Origin: Oceanicaulis sp.
GTDB lineage: Bacteria > Pseudomonadota > Alphaproteobacteria > Caulobacterales > Maricaulaceae
NCBI GenBank assembly: GCA_007571185.1
Contig: RKRX01000189.1
Span: 1-18,618 of the forward strand
DNA: 18,618 nt
Direction: 5' to 3'
Position 1 is the first letter of the stretch. Each line of letters begins with the position of its first letter. This document shows positions 8,017-15,947 of this stretch, in pieces. Position numbers and translations under genes: made by a program. The notes below the pieces were generated by a model. It was not told where the DNA came from. It did no database searches and saw nothing but the letters and a program-made list of their open reading frames with translations.

Positions 8017-9003
8017 CTAACTCATCATGTCAAAGACTTGATTGAAGATCGCCCAATCCACATTGCCCCCGGTCAGCACCACCACGCTGGTCCTGTTGCG
8101 AGCGTCAATCTTGCCTGAAAGGATCGCCGCCAGAGCGACTGCGCCGCCAGGCTCAATAACCAGTTTGAGTGCCTCGAACCCGAATCGGACCGCCGCCAGC
8201 GCTTCACGATCACTGACCAGACAGATTCCGCTCAGCCGGGATTGATTGATGGCGAAGGTCAGCTCCCCCGGCGTCTCGGACAAAAGCGCATCACACACCG
8301 AACCCGATTTGCAGGCGTTACGTTCTCTGCGGCCCGACGCTAACGAACGGGCATGATCATTGAAATATTCAGGTTCAGCGCCATAAATCGCCGTTTCGGG
8401 CGACAGAGCTTCAGCAACCAGATTGATGCCGCCAATCAGACCTCCTCCACCCACGCAACAGATGAGCTGATCTGCGGTCTCTCCACGCGCTTTGAGATCC
8501 TGGAAAATTTCAAGACCTGTCGTGCCCTGTCCCGCGATGATGTCAGGATGATCAAAGGACGGGATCAGAGCGGCGCTGCGTTGGGCGCACAACATGCGGG
8601 CGATATCCTCTCGGTTTTCAGTTTCCCGATCATATTCATGCAGTTCAGCGCCCCGAGCCAGAACCCCTTCTTTCTTGACCAAAGGCGCATCCGCCGGCAT
8701 CACAATCAGCGCCGGCATTTTCAGCAGGCGCGCCGCCTCCGCCACGCCCTGGGCGTGATTGCCCGAAGAAAACGCCACCACGCCAGACGCACGGAACTGC
8801 GGACCAAGTTGGCTGAGAGCATTATAGGCGCCGCGGAATTTGAAGGAGCCTGTACGCTGCAGGGTTTCCGTCTTTAACAGCACACGCCCGCCCACACGCT
8901 CATCCAGAGCTGCTGATGACAGCAAGGGAGTGCGCACTGCTAACCCTGATAGGCGATTCGCCGCCTGTTGAATGTCGTTGAAACCGGGCAAGATTGCGAT
9001 CAC
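8017..9003 (-). CDS. PLP-dependent threonine/serine dehydratase (IlvA/TdcB-like, no regulatory domain)
   Basis: This fold-type II PLP enzyme probably deaminates threonine to 2-oxobutyrate and ammonia, and/or serine to pyruvate. The 328-residue product has the PLP lysine in GSFKFRGA (K55), SSGNHAQG (79-86), the phosphate-binding GGGGLIGG (185-192), and a C-terminal TGGN. It ends without the ACT-like regulatory domain of biosynthetic IlvA, so it is more like catabolic dehydratases or serine racemase relatives. I chose a GTG start at 9003 because AGGGAG lies 7 bases upstream; a TTG 15 codons earlier lengthens the frame but lacks support. It is divergent from the nuclease-like gene and upstream of rnpB. 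Nearby tdh and kbl suggest threonine as substrate, but this is inference; related family members act on other hydroxyamino acids. Confidence 0.88.
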   Translation of the reverse strand: MIAILPGFNDIQQAANRLSGLAVRTPLLSSAALDERVGGRVLLKTETLQRTGSFKFRGAYNALSQLGPQFRASGVVAFSSGNHAQGVAEAARLLKMPALIVMPADAPLVKKEGVLARGAELHEYDRETENREDIARMLCAQRSAALIPSFDHPDIIAGQGTTGLEIFQDLKARGETADQLICCVGGGGLIGGINLVAEALSPETAIYGAEPEYFNDHARSLASGRRERNACKSGSVCDALLSETPGELTFAINQSRLSGICLVSDREALAAVRFGFEALKLVIEPGGAVALAAILSGKIDARNRTSVVVLTGGNVDWAIFNQVFDMMS

Positions 9004-9010
9004 ATAATAA

Positions 9011-9016
9011 CTCCCT
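9011..9016 (-). promoter_or_regulatory. Ribosome binding site deciding a GTG start
   Basis: AGGGAG on the minus strand, 7 bases before the GTG at 9003, supports that GTG over the upstream TTG for the dehydratase gene. Confidence 0.6.
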
Positions 9017-9060
9017 GTATGTGAGCTGAAGATGGTCTGCTCACGCAAACGTTACTTGAT

Positions 9061-9093
9061 TTGACAAACATCTTTTCGTATACGGAAAATACT
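9061..9093 (+). promoter_or_regulatory. Possible promoter with palindromic operator for the nuclease-like gene
   Basis: A perfect -35 hexamer TTGACA (9061-9066) lies 60 bases before the nuclease-like gene. The palindrome CGTATACG (9077-9084) follows within the region where a spacer would be, and an AT-rich AAAATACT comes after it. No good -10 is present at 17-bp spacing. A related word, ATACGAAA, recurs at 9109-9116. The arrangement could be a repressor-controlled promoter, but only the individual words are seen. Confidence 0.35.
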
Positions 9094-9125
9094 CTGGATC
9101 AATCTGGATACGAAAGGCTGAAGTC

Positions 9126-9911
9126 ATGACTGAACTCATCCCTCCTGAGGAGCTACTCAACCGGTTGCGAGAAAGTCTCCTTCCTGGTGTGCCGGCGGAC
9201 CACGTCTTTCAGAGACTTCAAAAGGGTGACGGCAATGAACTCCGGTCCAAGAAATTTTTCAGCCCCGAAAGTTCAGCGGCGCTCGCAGTGAATTGCTTCG
9301 GCTGGTTTGTTGAACGCCCGGGGTGTTTTCCCACTCTCCCCGGCACCGAAAATGCTGGCGCGGCGGAAATGGTAGATGTGGAGTTCAAAGCTCGGTTTCC
9401 GTGGTCAGGGGGTCGCCATCCGCAGCTTGATGCCGTGGTGCAAACGGAAAGCACGCTGATTGGCATTGAGAGCAAACGCTTCGAACCATTTCGAGACGAA
9501 AAGAAAGTATCCTTGTCAGAGGCCTATAATCGCCCTGTTTGGGGTGCGAACATGACTCAATATGAAAAGATGAGAGATCAGCTTAAAGATGGTAGGGTCG
9601 TGTTTAAATACCTTGATGCACCCCAATTGGTGAAGCATGCTTTTGGTCTTGTTACTGAGGCACGGAAACGTAATCTCAAGGCTGTTCTCTACTACATTTT
9701 CTGTGAACCTGGATTTCGTGCAGGCCAACGCGTTTCCAAAAATTGTATCATCTCACATCGAGCCGAAATCTCGGAGTTTGCGCAACGGGTCGAAGGGGAT
9801 GAGGTTGCCTTCCATGCAATCAGTTATCGTGATTGGATCTCCACGTGGAGGGAAGAGGATCGCGCCCTCAAAGAACATGGACGCATGATAATCGATACTT
9901 TTCAACCGTAG
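9126..9911 (+). CDS. Stand-alone PD-(D/E)XK nuclease-like protein, uncharacterised
   Basis: The 261-residue product carries LDAVV (D102) followed by IGIESKR (E115, K117). This D-x12-ExK arrangement between predicted beta strands is the catalytic pattern of PD-(D/E)XK nucleases, and E48 in an upstream helix could be a further metal ligand. It recalls small putative restriction endonucleases of the PGN_0703 type, but I cannot confirm the family. No methyltransferase, helicase or other restriction partner is nearby. AAAGG lies 8 bases before the ATG. Base composition is visibly lower in GC than the flanking housekeeping genes, with many AT-ending codons, which suggests horizontal acquisition. 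It is divergent from the dehydratase gene and convergent with tdh (71 bp between the stops). It could degrade foreign DNA, act in repair, or be inactive; no function is assigned. Confidence 0.75.
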   Translation: MTELIPPEELLNRLRESLLPGVPADHVFQRLQKGDGNELRSKKFFSPESSAALAVNCFGWFVERPGCFPTLPGTENAGAAEMVDVEFKARFPWSGGRHPQLDAVVQTESTLIGIESKRFEPFRDEKKVSLSEAYNRPVWGANMTQYEKMRDQLKDGRVVFKYLDAPQLVKHAFGLVTEARKRNLKAVLYYIFCEPGFRAGQRVSKNCIISHRAEISEFAQRVEGDEVAFHAISYRDWISTWREEDRALKEHGRMIIDTFQP

Positions 9912-9982
9912 GCGAAAAAGGGAACCATGACTTCAGGTTGCTCTGTATTGAGTCCATCTGAAAACCGGTTGGGCATCGTCTC

Positions 9983-11017
9983 CTACACCTTCGTCCAGTC
10001 GAGGATCACCTTGCCAGCTTTGCCCGAGCGCATGACATCAAATCCTGTCTGGAATTCGGCAGCCGGCAAGCGATGGGTGATCAGCCGGGAGACATCGAGA
10101 CCTGATTGCAGCATGGCCAACATTTTGTGCCAGGTCTCAAACATTTCCCGACCGTAGATTCCCTTCAGAGTGATCGCCCGCATAATCAGGCTGCCCATGT
10201 CCAGATTGAAAGGTTGACCTGGCAAGCCAAGCATGGCGATCTTACCCCCCATCACCATGTGATTGATCATCTGTTTGAAAGCGGGCTCCGCACCTGACAT
10301 TTCAAGCCCCACATCAAAGCCTTCGGTTATTTTCAGATGCGCCTGAACATCGTGAAGGTCCTCTTTCATCGTATGTACCGGCACGGCGGTGGGAACGACG
10401 GTTTCCAGAAGCTTCAGACGGTCGGGGTTAATATCGGTCACCACGATATGGCGCGCGCCGCAATGACGGGTGACCGCAGCAGCCATTATCCCGATGGGTC
10501 CCGCCCCTGTGATCAGCACATCTTCACCCGTCAAATCATAAGCCGTGGCGGTGTGCACGGCATTCCCCAGCGGATCTAGAAAAGCAGCTTGTTCCATAGC
10601 CACGTCATCAGGCAGCGGCACCACATTGAAAGCCGGGATCACCAGGTATTCAGCGAAAGCGCCAGGTATGTTCACACCCACGCCTTTGGTGTCAGGATCG
10701 AGATGAAAACGTCCAGCGCGCACCGCGCGGGATTTCTCTCCCACCACATGACCTTCACCGGACACCCGCATGCCAGGCATGACGCGATGAACATTCGCCC
10801 CTACCTCTTCGATCACACCGCCAAACTCATGCCCGACCACCATGGGCACGGGCACATTTTTCTGCGCCCAGTCATCCCAGTTATAGATGTGAACATCAGT
10901 GCCACAGATCGCCGTGTTGTGCACGCGAATCAGTACATCATCGGGCCCGATATCCGGTTCAGGGATATCCTGCATCCACAAACCTTCGACCGCCTGGGCC
11001 TTGACCAGAGCTTTCAT
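9983..11017 (-). CDS. tdh: L-threonine 3-dehydrogenase (lacking the structural zinc site)
   Basis: Tdh oxidises L-threonine with NAD+ to 2-amino-3-ketobutyrate, which Kbl then cleaves. The 344-residue medium-chain dehydrogenase closely follows E. coli Tdh: AICGTDVHIYNWD (36-48) with catalytic zinc ligand C38, GHE (H63, E64), SGEGH (86-90), the Rossmann motif GAGPIG (171-176) and GIYGREMFETWHKM near the end. The four structural-zinc cysteines of E. coli Tdh (93, 96, 99, 107) are replaced by Gly, Ser, Val and Asp in the aligned segment, so the lobe zinc must be absent. GGGAG lies 7 bases before the ATG at 11017. kbl lies upstream on the same strand but 700 bp away, unlike the compact kbl-tdh operon of E. 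coli. Confidence 0.94.
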   Translation of the reverse strand: MKALVKAQAVEGLWMQDIPEPDIGPDDVLIRVHNTAICGTDVHIYNWDDWAQKNVPVPMVVGHEFGGVIEEVGANVHRVMPGMRVSGEGHVVGEKSRAVRAGRFHLDPDTKGVGVNIPGAFAEYLVIPAFNVVPLPDDVAMEQAAFLDPLGNAVHTATAYDLTGEDVLITGAGPIGIMAAAVTRHCGARHIVVTDINPDRLKLLETVVPTAVPVHTMKEDLHDVQAHLKITEGFDVGLEMSGAEPAFKQMINHMVMGGKIAMLGLPGQPFNLDMGSLIMRAITLKGIYGREMFETWHKMLAMLQSGLDVSRLITHRLPAAEFQTGFDVMRSGKAGKVILDWTKV

Positions 11018-11059
11018 AAGGACGCTCCCGAACTAGAAATGAGTTGTTCAGCTTATGGT

Positions 11060-11080
11060 GTGAATCACGATATGATACAC
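11060..11080. promoter_or_regulatory. Imperfect palindrome upstream of tdh, possible operator
   Basis: The arms GTGAATCA (11060-11067) and TGATACAC (11073-11080) are inverted repeats with one mismatch around a 5-bp centre. They lie 43-63 bp upstream of the tdh start, a normal position for a regulator site. No regulator gene is nearby and no promoter could be placed with confidence. Confidence 0.35.
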
Positions 11081-11443
11081 GACCATGGCAAGAACCTCCT
11101 TGTATCCGGCCTGAAAGTGACCGTCTCGGACGCTTTTATCGCCAGTTGCGAACCATCGCTTGATGAAATGGTCATCACGGCTTTGATCGCGTCCTCATTC
11201 AGATCTTTGTTATGCCATTCAGGATGCAAGGCGACGATCTCATCATAAAGCTGCCAGGCGATCCAGCACGACATCGCAGCAATCATGTCCTTCGGGAAAA
11301 ATTGGCAATTTTTCTTCGTAGCAAAGAAGTCGTTTTATTCGACTTGGTTGAGCCCAGTTGCAAGTCCCTTCCATCCCAAACCTTTTTAGATAAGAAGGAA
11401 CAATATCATTAAGTTGCTCACAAACTCTATATAGAACCTCCAT
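11065..11443 (-). other. AT-richer segment with two short overlapping open frames, possible gene remnant
   Basis: Between kbl and tdh the minus strand holds two short frames. One starts at 11443 and encodes 66 residues. The second is open from 11334 to 11065 in the next frame and encodes a protein-like segment containing MIAAMSCWIAWQLYDEIVAL and LHPEWHNKDLNE. They overlap at 11243-11286. A frameshift near 11300 would join them, so this may be a decayed gene of about 120 residues. I do not recognise the sequence. A near-perfect palindrome, AAAAATTG-G-CAATTTTT (11297-11313), sits where the frames change. The only possible start for the second frame, ATG at 11286, has AAGGA too close upstream. 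It may equally be non-coding. Confidence 0.3.
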
Positions 11444-11478
11444 TACTAACTTGCTAACTTGAACTATCTATGCTGGAC

Positions 11479-11618
11479 GGTGCACAGTACCGTTGTAACG
11501 AGAGGTAAAAATGATTCGAACTGAAGAGATTTTCGATAGAAAGAATCTTCAAGATATTTGCATTCCTCCTCACGTCTCTGACGGTCACGCTAAGCTCCCA
11601 CATTGATCCAGGCAAGAT
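11479..11618 (+). repeat. Dispersed intergenic repeat, copy A
   Basis: This segment aligns along its whole length with 16031-16169 at roughly 70% identity (about 102 of 141 columns by eye, with two single-base gaps). The best-kept parts are the run around CGNGAGGTNAAAA, the inverted repeat ATCTT-C-AAGAT and ACGCTAAGC. It lies in the 700-bp gap between kbl and tdh. Copy A contains a 31-codon frame with a good ribosome site, but copy B lacks the start codon and has frame-shifting indels, so coding is unlikely. The remainder of the gap (11018-11064, 11444-11478 and 11619-11717) shows no gene. Confidence 0.7.
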
Positions 11619-11717
11619 CTTTTGGCAATTATGCTCATTTCTCGTTGTCACAGCGTCATGTACCACGTGCATGAATAACACCCTGCCTGCACGAACAATG
11701 AAGTCAGAATACCGTGA

Positions 11718-12923
11718 TCAGATCACAACGCCCAGGGTCTTGCCGACTCTGGTGAAGGCGGCCACCGCTTGATCAATCATCTCAGGGGTATGGACCGCAC
11801 TCATCTGGGTGCGGATACGCGCCTTGCCCCTAGGCACGACCGGATGGAAAAAGCCGGCCACATAAACCCCCTCCTCCATCAGTGCATCCGCCATTTTCTG
11901 GCTCAGCGCCGCGTCGCCAAGCATGATCGGGATGATTGGGTGTTCACCCGGCAGAAGATCAAACCCGGCCTTGATCATGCCCGTACGGAAACGTCTGGCG
12001 TTGTCAAATAAGCGTACGCGCAGATCATGACCCTCACGCACTATTTCCAACGCTTTCAGGCTTGCACCGGCAATAACCGGGGCTAGGGAATTGGAAAACA
12101 GATAGGGGCGTGAACGCTGGCGAAGTATGTCGATGACCGTTTTCCTGGCGGCCGTGAATCCGCCCATGGCGCCGCCAAGCGCCTTGCCCAACGTGCCGGT
12201 GATAATATCGATCCGACCCATAACACCACAATGCTCATGTGTGCCACGACCGTTCGCGCCCATAAATCCATGAGCATGACAGTCATCCACCATGGTCAGA
12301 GCGTCATACCTGTCAGCCAGATCACAGATGGATTTCAGGTCGGCGATATAACCGTCCATGGAGAAGACACCGTCGGTGACAATCACAATGGTGCGTGCGC
12401 CCTCGGTCCGGGCCTGTTTGAGTCGGGCTTCGAGATCATTCATGTCCGAGTTGGCGTAGCGGTAGCGCCTGGCTTTGCACAAACGCACTCCGTCAATGAT
12501 CGACGCGTGGTTCAACGCATCAGATACAATCGCATCATCGGGTTCCAGAAGCGGCTCAAATACACCCCCGTTGGCATCAAAAGCGGCGGCATAAAGGATG
12601 CAATCTTCCTGTCCTGTGAATTCGGCGATAGCGGCCTCAAGTTGGCGATGCACCTCCTGCGCACCACAAATAAAGCGGACTGACGCCATGCCGTAACCAT
12701 ACTGGTCCAGCGCCGTCTTCGCCGCCTCGATCAACTCAGGTCGATTGGCCAATCCCAGATAATTGTTGGCGCAAAAATTGAGCATATGGCGCACTTCACC
12801 ATGGGTCTTCACATCAATCTCGGAAAATTGCTGAGAAATGATAGTGCGTTCACGCTTGTACAGCCCGGCAGCGTCAATTCCGGCCAGAGTCTCGGCCAGG
12901 CGTTTGTAAAAGTTCCTGGGCAT
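11718..12923 (-). CDS. kbl: 2-amino-3-ketobutyrate CoA ligase (glycine C-acetyltransferase)
   Basis: Kbl is a PLP enzyme of the alpha-oxoamine synthase family that cleaves 2-amino-3-ketobutyrate with CoA into glycine and acetyl-CoA, the second step of threonine degradation. The 401-residue product matches E. coli Kbl closely over its full length: [12 protein letters not shown] (49-60), [12 protein letters not shown] (134-145), TDGVFSMDG (183-191), VDDCHAHGF (212-220) and the PLP lysine in [10 protein letters not shown] (K247). The DDSHAVG of E. coli reads DDCHAHG here, a conservative departure. I chose the ATG at 12923 because AGGAG lies 8 bases upstream; an in-frame start 8 codons earlier gives an unconserved tail. 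It is 26 bp downstream of the thiamine-diphosphate enzyme gene and probably in its operon. Confidence 0.96.
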   Translation of the reverse strand: MPRNFYKRLAETLAGIDAAGLYKRERTIISQQFSEIDVKTHGEVRHMLNFCANNYLGLANRPELIEAAKTALDQYGYGMASVRFICGAQEVHRQLEAAIAEFTGQEDCILYAAAFDANGGVFEPLLEPDDAIVSDALNHASIIDGVRLCKARRYRYANSDMNDLEARLKQARTEGARTIVIVTDGVFSMDGYIADLKSICDLADRYDALTMVDDCHAHGFMGANGRGTHEHCGVMGRIDIITGTLGKALGGAMGGFTAARKTVIDILRQRSRPYLFSNSLAPVIAGASLKALEIVREGHDLRVRLFDNARRFRTGMIKAGFDLLPGEHPIIPIMLGDAALSQKMADALMEEGVYVAGFFHPVVPRGKARIRTQMSAVHTPEMIDQAVAAFTRVGKTLGVVI

Positions 12924-12949
12924 GGGCGGTCTCCTGTAAAAGCGCATAT

Positions 12950-14617
12950 CTAGTGCGACTGAATACCGTCTGAAACCAGCGGCAGCGTTTTACCCGGCGC
13001 AATATCCACCAGACTTTGCCTGACATGAATCAATGCGGGTTTGCCGCAGGCCAGCGCGGCTTCGAACGCCGTTTCAAAGTCTTCAGTGCGTTCCACAAGA
13101 AAACCGGCGCAACCACAAGCTTCCGCCATCATCCTGAAATCTGGATTAGAGAGGTCGGTGCCGCTTACTCGACCCGGATAGGATTTCTCCTGGTGCATGC
13201 GGATCGTGCCATACGCCCTGTTATCAAAGACGCAAACCACAATGTTCACGCCATGCTGGACCGCCGTAGCGAGTTCGGGCGCAGCCATCATAAAATCGCC
13301 ATCGCCACAGACCGCCACGACAGGACGATCAGGATGATGAAGCTTGGCGGCGATAGCGGCAGGCAACCCATAACCCATGGCGCCGGAAGTGGGCGCGAGC
13401 TGGCTGGGAAAGGCGCGATGGATCCAGAAGCGGTGCAACCATGCGGCGAAATTACCTGCACCATTGGTCATAATCGCCCGATCGCCATACTTGGCCGATA
13501 CTGTTCGCCAGATCTCAGAGGGATTGACCGGGCCAGTCACCGTCACCGGCTTAACCCAGGCATCTTGGGCAGCGCGATTTTGCTGCACCCATGCAGTGCG
13601 CTTGACTGCACGGACGGATATGGCTTCGGCCGCGATAGTGCTCAATGCACCGCCTGCGCGAGCCGTCACCGACAGCATCGGACGGTAGACTCGCCCTAGC
13701 TCTTCCCCGCCAGCATGAATATGGATCAATCGATCAGCCACCCCGTCTGGAACTTCAAAAAGGTCATAGCTCTGGGTGGTTATTTCATCTAGTCGCGGAC
13801 CGACCACCACGATCAGATCGGATGTGCGCAACGCTTCCACCACTGCCGGGCAGGCGCCTATGCCTGCTTCGCCGCCATAATGCGGATGATCATTGTCAAA
13901 AAGATGTTTGGCTCTGAAACTTGTCATCACAGGGCAGGCCAATTCCTCCGCCAACCCGTGCAATGCCAACCTATCCGCGACTGTCCAACCGGGACCGCCT
14001 ACAAGCAGAATTGGACGGTCCGCGGCATCAATCTGTTCGGCGATTTCACGAGCGGTTTGCGCAGACAGCTCGCTGCGCGCCGGCGTCAGAGCCACGGCCG
14101 CAGACGCTTTGACCCGTTCGGTCAACATGTCTTCGGGCAGCCCTACAACAACCGGTCCTGGACGCCCGTTCTGAGCCAAAGAAAAAGCACGCATCATCAT
14201 TTCTGGAACTCTGGCGGGATCCCGGATCTCCAGGGCCGCCTTGGCAAGTCCGGCGAAAGCCTGTCCATAATCGAGTTCCTGGAACGCTTCGCGACCTTCA
14301 TCTTGCCGGCGCACCTGCCCGACCAGCACGATCATGGGTGTGGAATCCTGCATGGCGGTATGCACGCCTACAGCCGCCTGCATGGCGCCCGGCCCTCGGG
14401 TGACAAAACAGACGCCGGGGTTGCCGCTCAGCTTGCCATGGGCTTCGGCCATGTTGGCGGCGCCAGCTTCATGACGGCACTGGATGAATGCGATATCGAC
14501 CTCAATCAGCGCATCAAGGGCAGCCAAATAACTCTCTCCGGGAACCCCGAAAATACGGGGCACGCCATTGACATAGAGTGCATCAATTAAGTGTTGGGCG
14601 CCGGTGCGTGCGGACAT
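12950..14617 (-). CDS. Thiamine-diphosphate-dependent enzyme, acetolactate-synthase superfamily, orphan large subunit
   Basis: The 555-residue product has the three domains of pyruvate-oxidase/acetolactate-synthase enzymes: an N-terminal Pyr domain with the catalytic Glu in CRHEAGA (E50), a central domain (about 190-335), and a C-terminal PP domain with the diphosphate motif GDG (438-440) and the metal ligand N466 in FDNRAYG. No small regulatory (IlvH-like) subunit gene is adjacent, and the sequence resembles the uncharacterised TPP-binding group often annotated as acetolactate synthase rather than true IlvB. I chose the ATG at 14617, with GGAG 9 bases upstream, over a TTG 7 codons earlier. 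It is the first gene of a probable two-gene operon with kbl and is divergent from the carbon-nitrogen hydrolase. Possible roles include 2-oxoacid decarboxylation or carboligation of a threonine-derived product; the substrate is unknown. Confidence 0.85.
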   Translation of the reverse strand: MSARTGAQHLIDALYVNGVPRIFGVPGESYLAALDALIEVDIAFIQCRHEAGAANMAEAHGKLSGNPGVCFVTRGPGAMQAAVGVHTAMQDSTPMIVLVGQVRRQDEGREAFQELDYGQAFAGLAKAALEIRDPARVPEMMMRAFSLAQNGRPGPVVVGLPEDMLTERVKASAAVALTPARSELSAQTAREIAEQIDAADRPILLVGGPGWTVADRLALHGLAEELACPVMTSFRAKHLFDNDHPHYGGEAGIGACPAVVEALRTSDLIVVVGPRLDEITTQSYDLFEVPDGVADRLIHIHAGGEELGRVYRPMLSVTARAGGALSTIAAEAISVRAVKRTAWVQQNRAAQDAWVKPVTVTGPVNPSEIWRTVSAKYGDRAIMTNGAGNFAAWLHRFWIHRAFPSQLAPTSGAMGYGLPAAIAAKLHHPDRPVVAVCGDGDFMMAAPELATAVQHGVNIVVCVFDNRAYGTIRMHQEKSYPGRVSGTDLSNPDFRMMAEACGCAGFLVERTEDFETAFEAALACGKPALIHVRQSLVDIAPGKTLPLVSDGIQSH

Positions 14618-14799
14618 GAAACCGGTCTCCAGATTCAAGAAACCAATCTGCTAACGTGCGCCAGTGTTCAAAGGCAAGTCATCCCAGACAGATCACAAGC
14701 GGCGCGAACACCGTTGGGAAGCCAACGCATCTCGACGGGTTTCGAAACAACGATTTTAGGGCCAAACTAGCGGCACTTTTCGTTTGCCAGAAGTTTTCC

Positions 14800-15615
14800 A
14801 TGCCCTCACTCGCCGTTCTCCAGCACGCCATGAGCCCCGAAATCGAGGCCAACCTCGCCACCGCCGACCGCCTCATGAAGACCGCCGCCCAGGCAGGCGC
14901 CAAGCTGGTGATCTTCCCTGAAGTCCAGCTCAGCCCCTTCTTTCCCAAGCATAGGGCGGAACCAGGCAGTGATCCCGCCCGGCCCTATGTAATGGATCGG
15001 GATCATTTCGCACTTAAACGCCTGTCGGAACTCGCCCGCATCCACGGCCTCGTCACCATTGCCAATATTTATATGGCGCGGGAGGGACGGCGCTATGACG
15101 CCTCACCGGTGTTTGACGCGGATGGAACCCTGCTGGGAGTTAGCGAAATGGTGCATGTAGCCCAGTTCGAAGGTTTCTGGGAGAAAGACTATTACGCTCA
15201 CGGCGAACGCTTCGAAGTCTTTGATACCCGGGCAGGTAAGGTGGGCGTAGTGATCTGTTATGACCGCCATTTCCCCGAAAGCTGGCGCGCCTGCACGCTG
15301 GCCGGGGCAGAGATCATCGCCACCCCGGCCTGCAATCTGGCTCATGAAAATCTGGATATCTTCACCCAGGAGATTTGCATCATGGCCTTGCAGAACTCGG
15401 TTTACGCCGCCATGGCCAATCGCTGCGGACAAGAGGAAAGTACAGTGTATGCTGGACACTCCGCCATCGCCGGCCCCGATGGCGCACTCCTGGCCCGGGC
15501 GGGAGCCGATGAGGAGGTTCTGATCGCTGACTACGACCTCACCCACCGCACCCGGATCGCTCGTAAAGCGGGATGGTTGGCCGAACTGCGCGACTGGCTG
15601 AAAGTGAGGATGTGA
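14800..15615 (+). CDS. Carbon-nitrogen hydrolase (nitrilase superfamily), catalytic Lys apparently replaced
   Basis: The 271-residue product belongs to the nitrilase/amidase superfamily, which hydrolyses amides, carbamoyl groups or nitriles through a Glu-Lys-Cys triad. The Glu (FPEVQ, E41) and Cys (VICYDRHFPES, C153) are present, as is the second conserved Glu (FWEKDYY, E128). At the usual Lys position (GVxKMVH in related hydrolases) the sequence reads GVSEMVH, giving E116 encoded by GAA. I chose the ATG at 14800, where the family's first beta strand begins; the frame is open 48 codons further upstream but that part looks non-coding. The ribosome site (AGAAG) is weak. It is divergent from the thiamine-diphosphate enzyme across a 182-bp gap in which I see no clear promoter. 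N-carbamoylputrescine-amidase-like activity is possible if it is active. Confidence 0.85.
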   Translation: MPSLAVLQHAMSPEIEANLATADRLMKTAAQAGAKLVIFPEVQLSPFFPKHRAEPGSDPARPYVMDRDHFALKRLSELARIHGLVTIANIYMAREGRRYDASPVFDADGTLLGVSEMVHVAQFEGFWEKDYYAHGERFEVFDTRAGKVGVVICYDRHFPESWRACTLAGAEIIATPACNLAHENLDIFTQEICIMALQNSVYAAMANRCGQEESTVYAGHSAIAGPDGALLARAGADEEVLIADYDLTHRTRIARKAGWLAELRDWLKVRM

Positions 15616-15644
15616 CCCACCCTTGTGTCCAACTCCTCCACACC

Positions 15645-15947
15645 CTATCCGGTTGTCAGCTTCGCACCGCGCCATTGTTCCATGGACAGTGAGATGGCGA
15701 AGGTTTCACGATATTTTGGGCTGGCGGCGGGGCGAGGCGGCTGTTCACGGGTCAATTCCATGATTTCCGCCAGCTTGTTGTGGGCGGCGCCAGACTGACC
15801 CGCCCCGATATAAGCATGAAGCTCCACCAACGCATTAGACAGCGGGTCGTGAGCGCGGATCACGAAATAGGGTTCATCCTCGGCCAGGCTAGGCAGGCAA
15901 TCATACTGGCTGGGATTGGCTTTTGAGCCGAGTGGGGCGGTATTCAT
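15645..15947 (-). CDS. Small uncharacterised protein (100 aa)
   Basis: I do not recognise this protein with certainty. The 100-residue product has no signal peptide or membrane segment. Its central part, EPYFVIRAHDPLSNALVEL (about 25-43), looks like a folded strand-helix unit of the kind seen in small cytosolic or phage-related proteins. The C-terminal half is helix-prone, with a proline-rich stretch near residue 70. AGGGAG lies 7 bases before the ATG, a strong ribosome site that supports real translation. It is convergent with the carbon-nitrogen hydrolase (29 bp between the stops). The following 400 bp to trkH contains only the dispersed repeat and no gene that I can support. Confidence 0.65.
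   Translation of the reverse strand: MNTAPLGSKANPSQYDCLPSLAEDEPYFVIRAHDPLSNALVELHAYIGAGQSGAAHNKLAEIMELTREQPPRPAASPKYRETFAISLSMEQWRGAKLTTG

Noticed and set aside
11511-11606. A 31-codon frame in repeat copy A with ATG and a good GAGAGG ribosome site
   Set aside because: The matching position in copy B has AGG instead of ATG, and the two copies differ by single-base indels within the frame, so no shared protein is preserved.
11640-11700. Inverted repeat CGTGCA ... TGCACG downstream of kbl as a terminator
   Set aside because: The loop is 16 bases and no T-run follows on the minus strand, so it does not look like an intrinsic terminator.
11714-11726. Perfect palindrome GTGATC-A-GATCAC at the kbl stop codon, resembling a CRP/FNR half-site pair
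   Set aside because: It overlaps the end of the coding frame, has a one-base centre with wrong spacing for CRP or FNR, and is not upstream of any start at a useful distance.
14656-14799. N-terminal extension of the carbon-nitrogen hydrolase by 48 codons
   Set aside because: The family's first strand starts at the ATG at 14800; the upstream part has no family resemblance and lies in the divergent promoter region.
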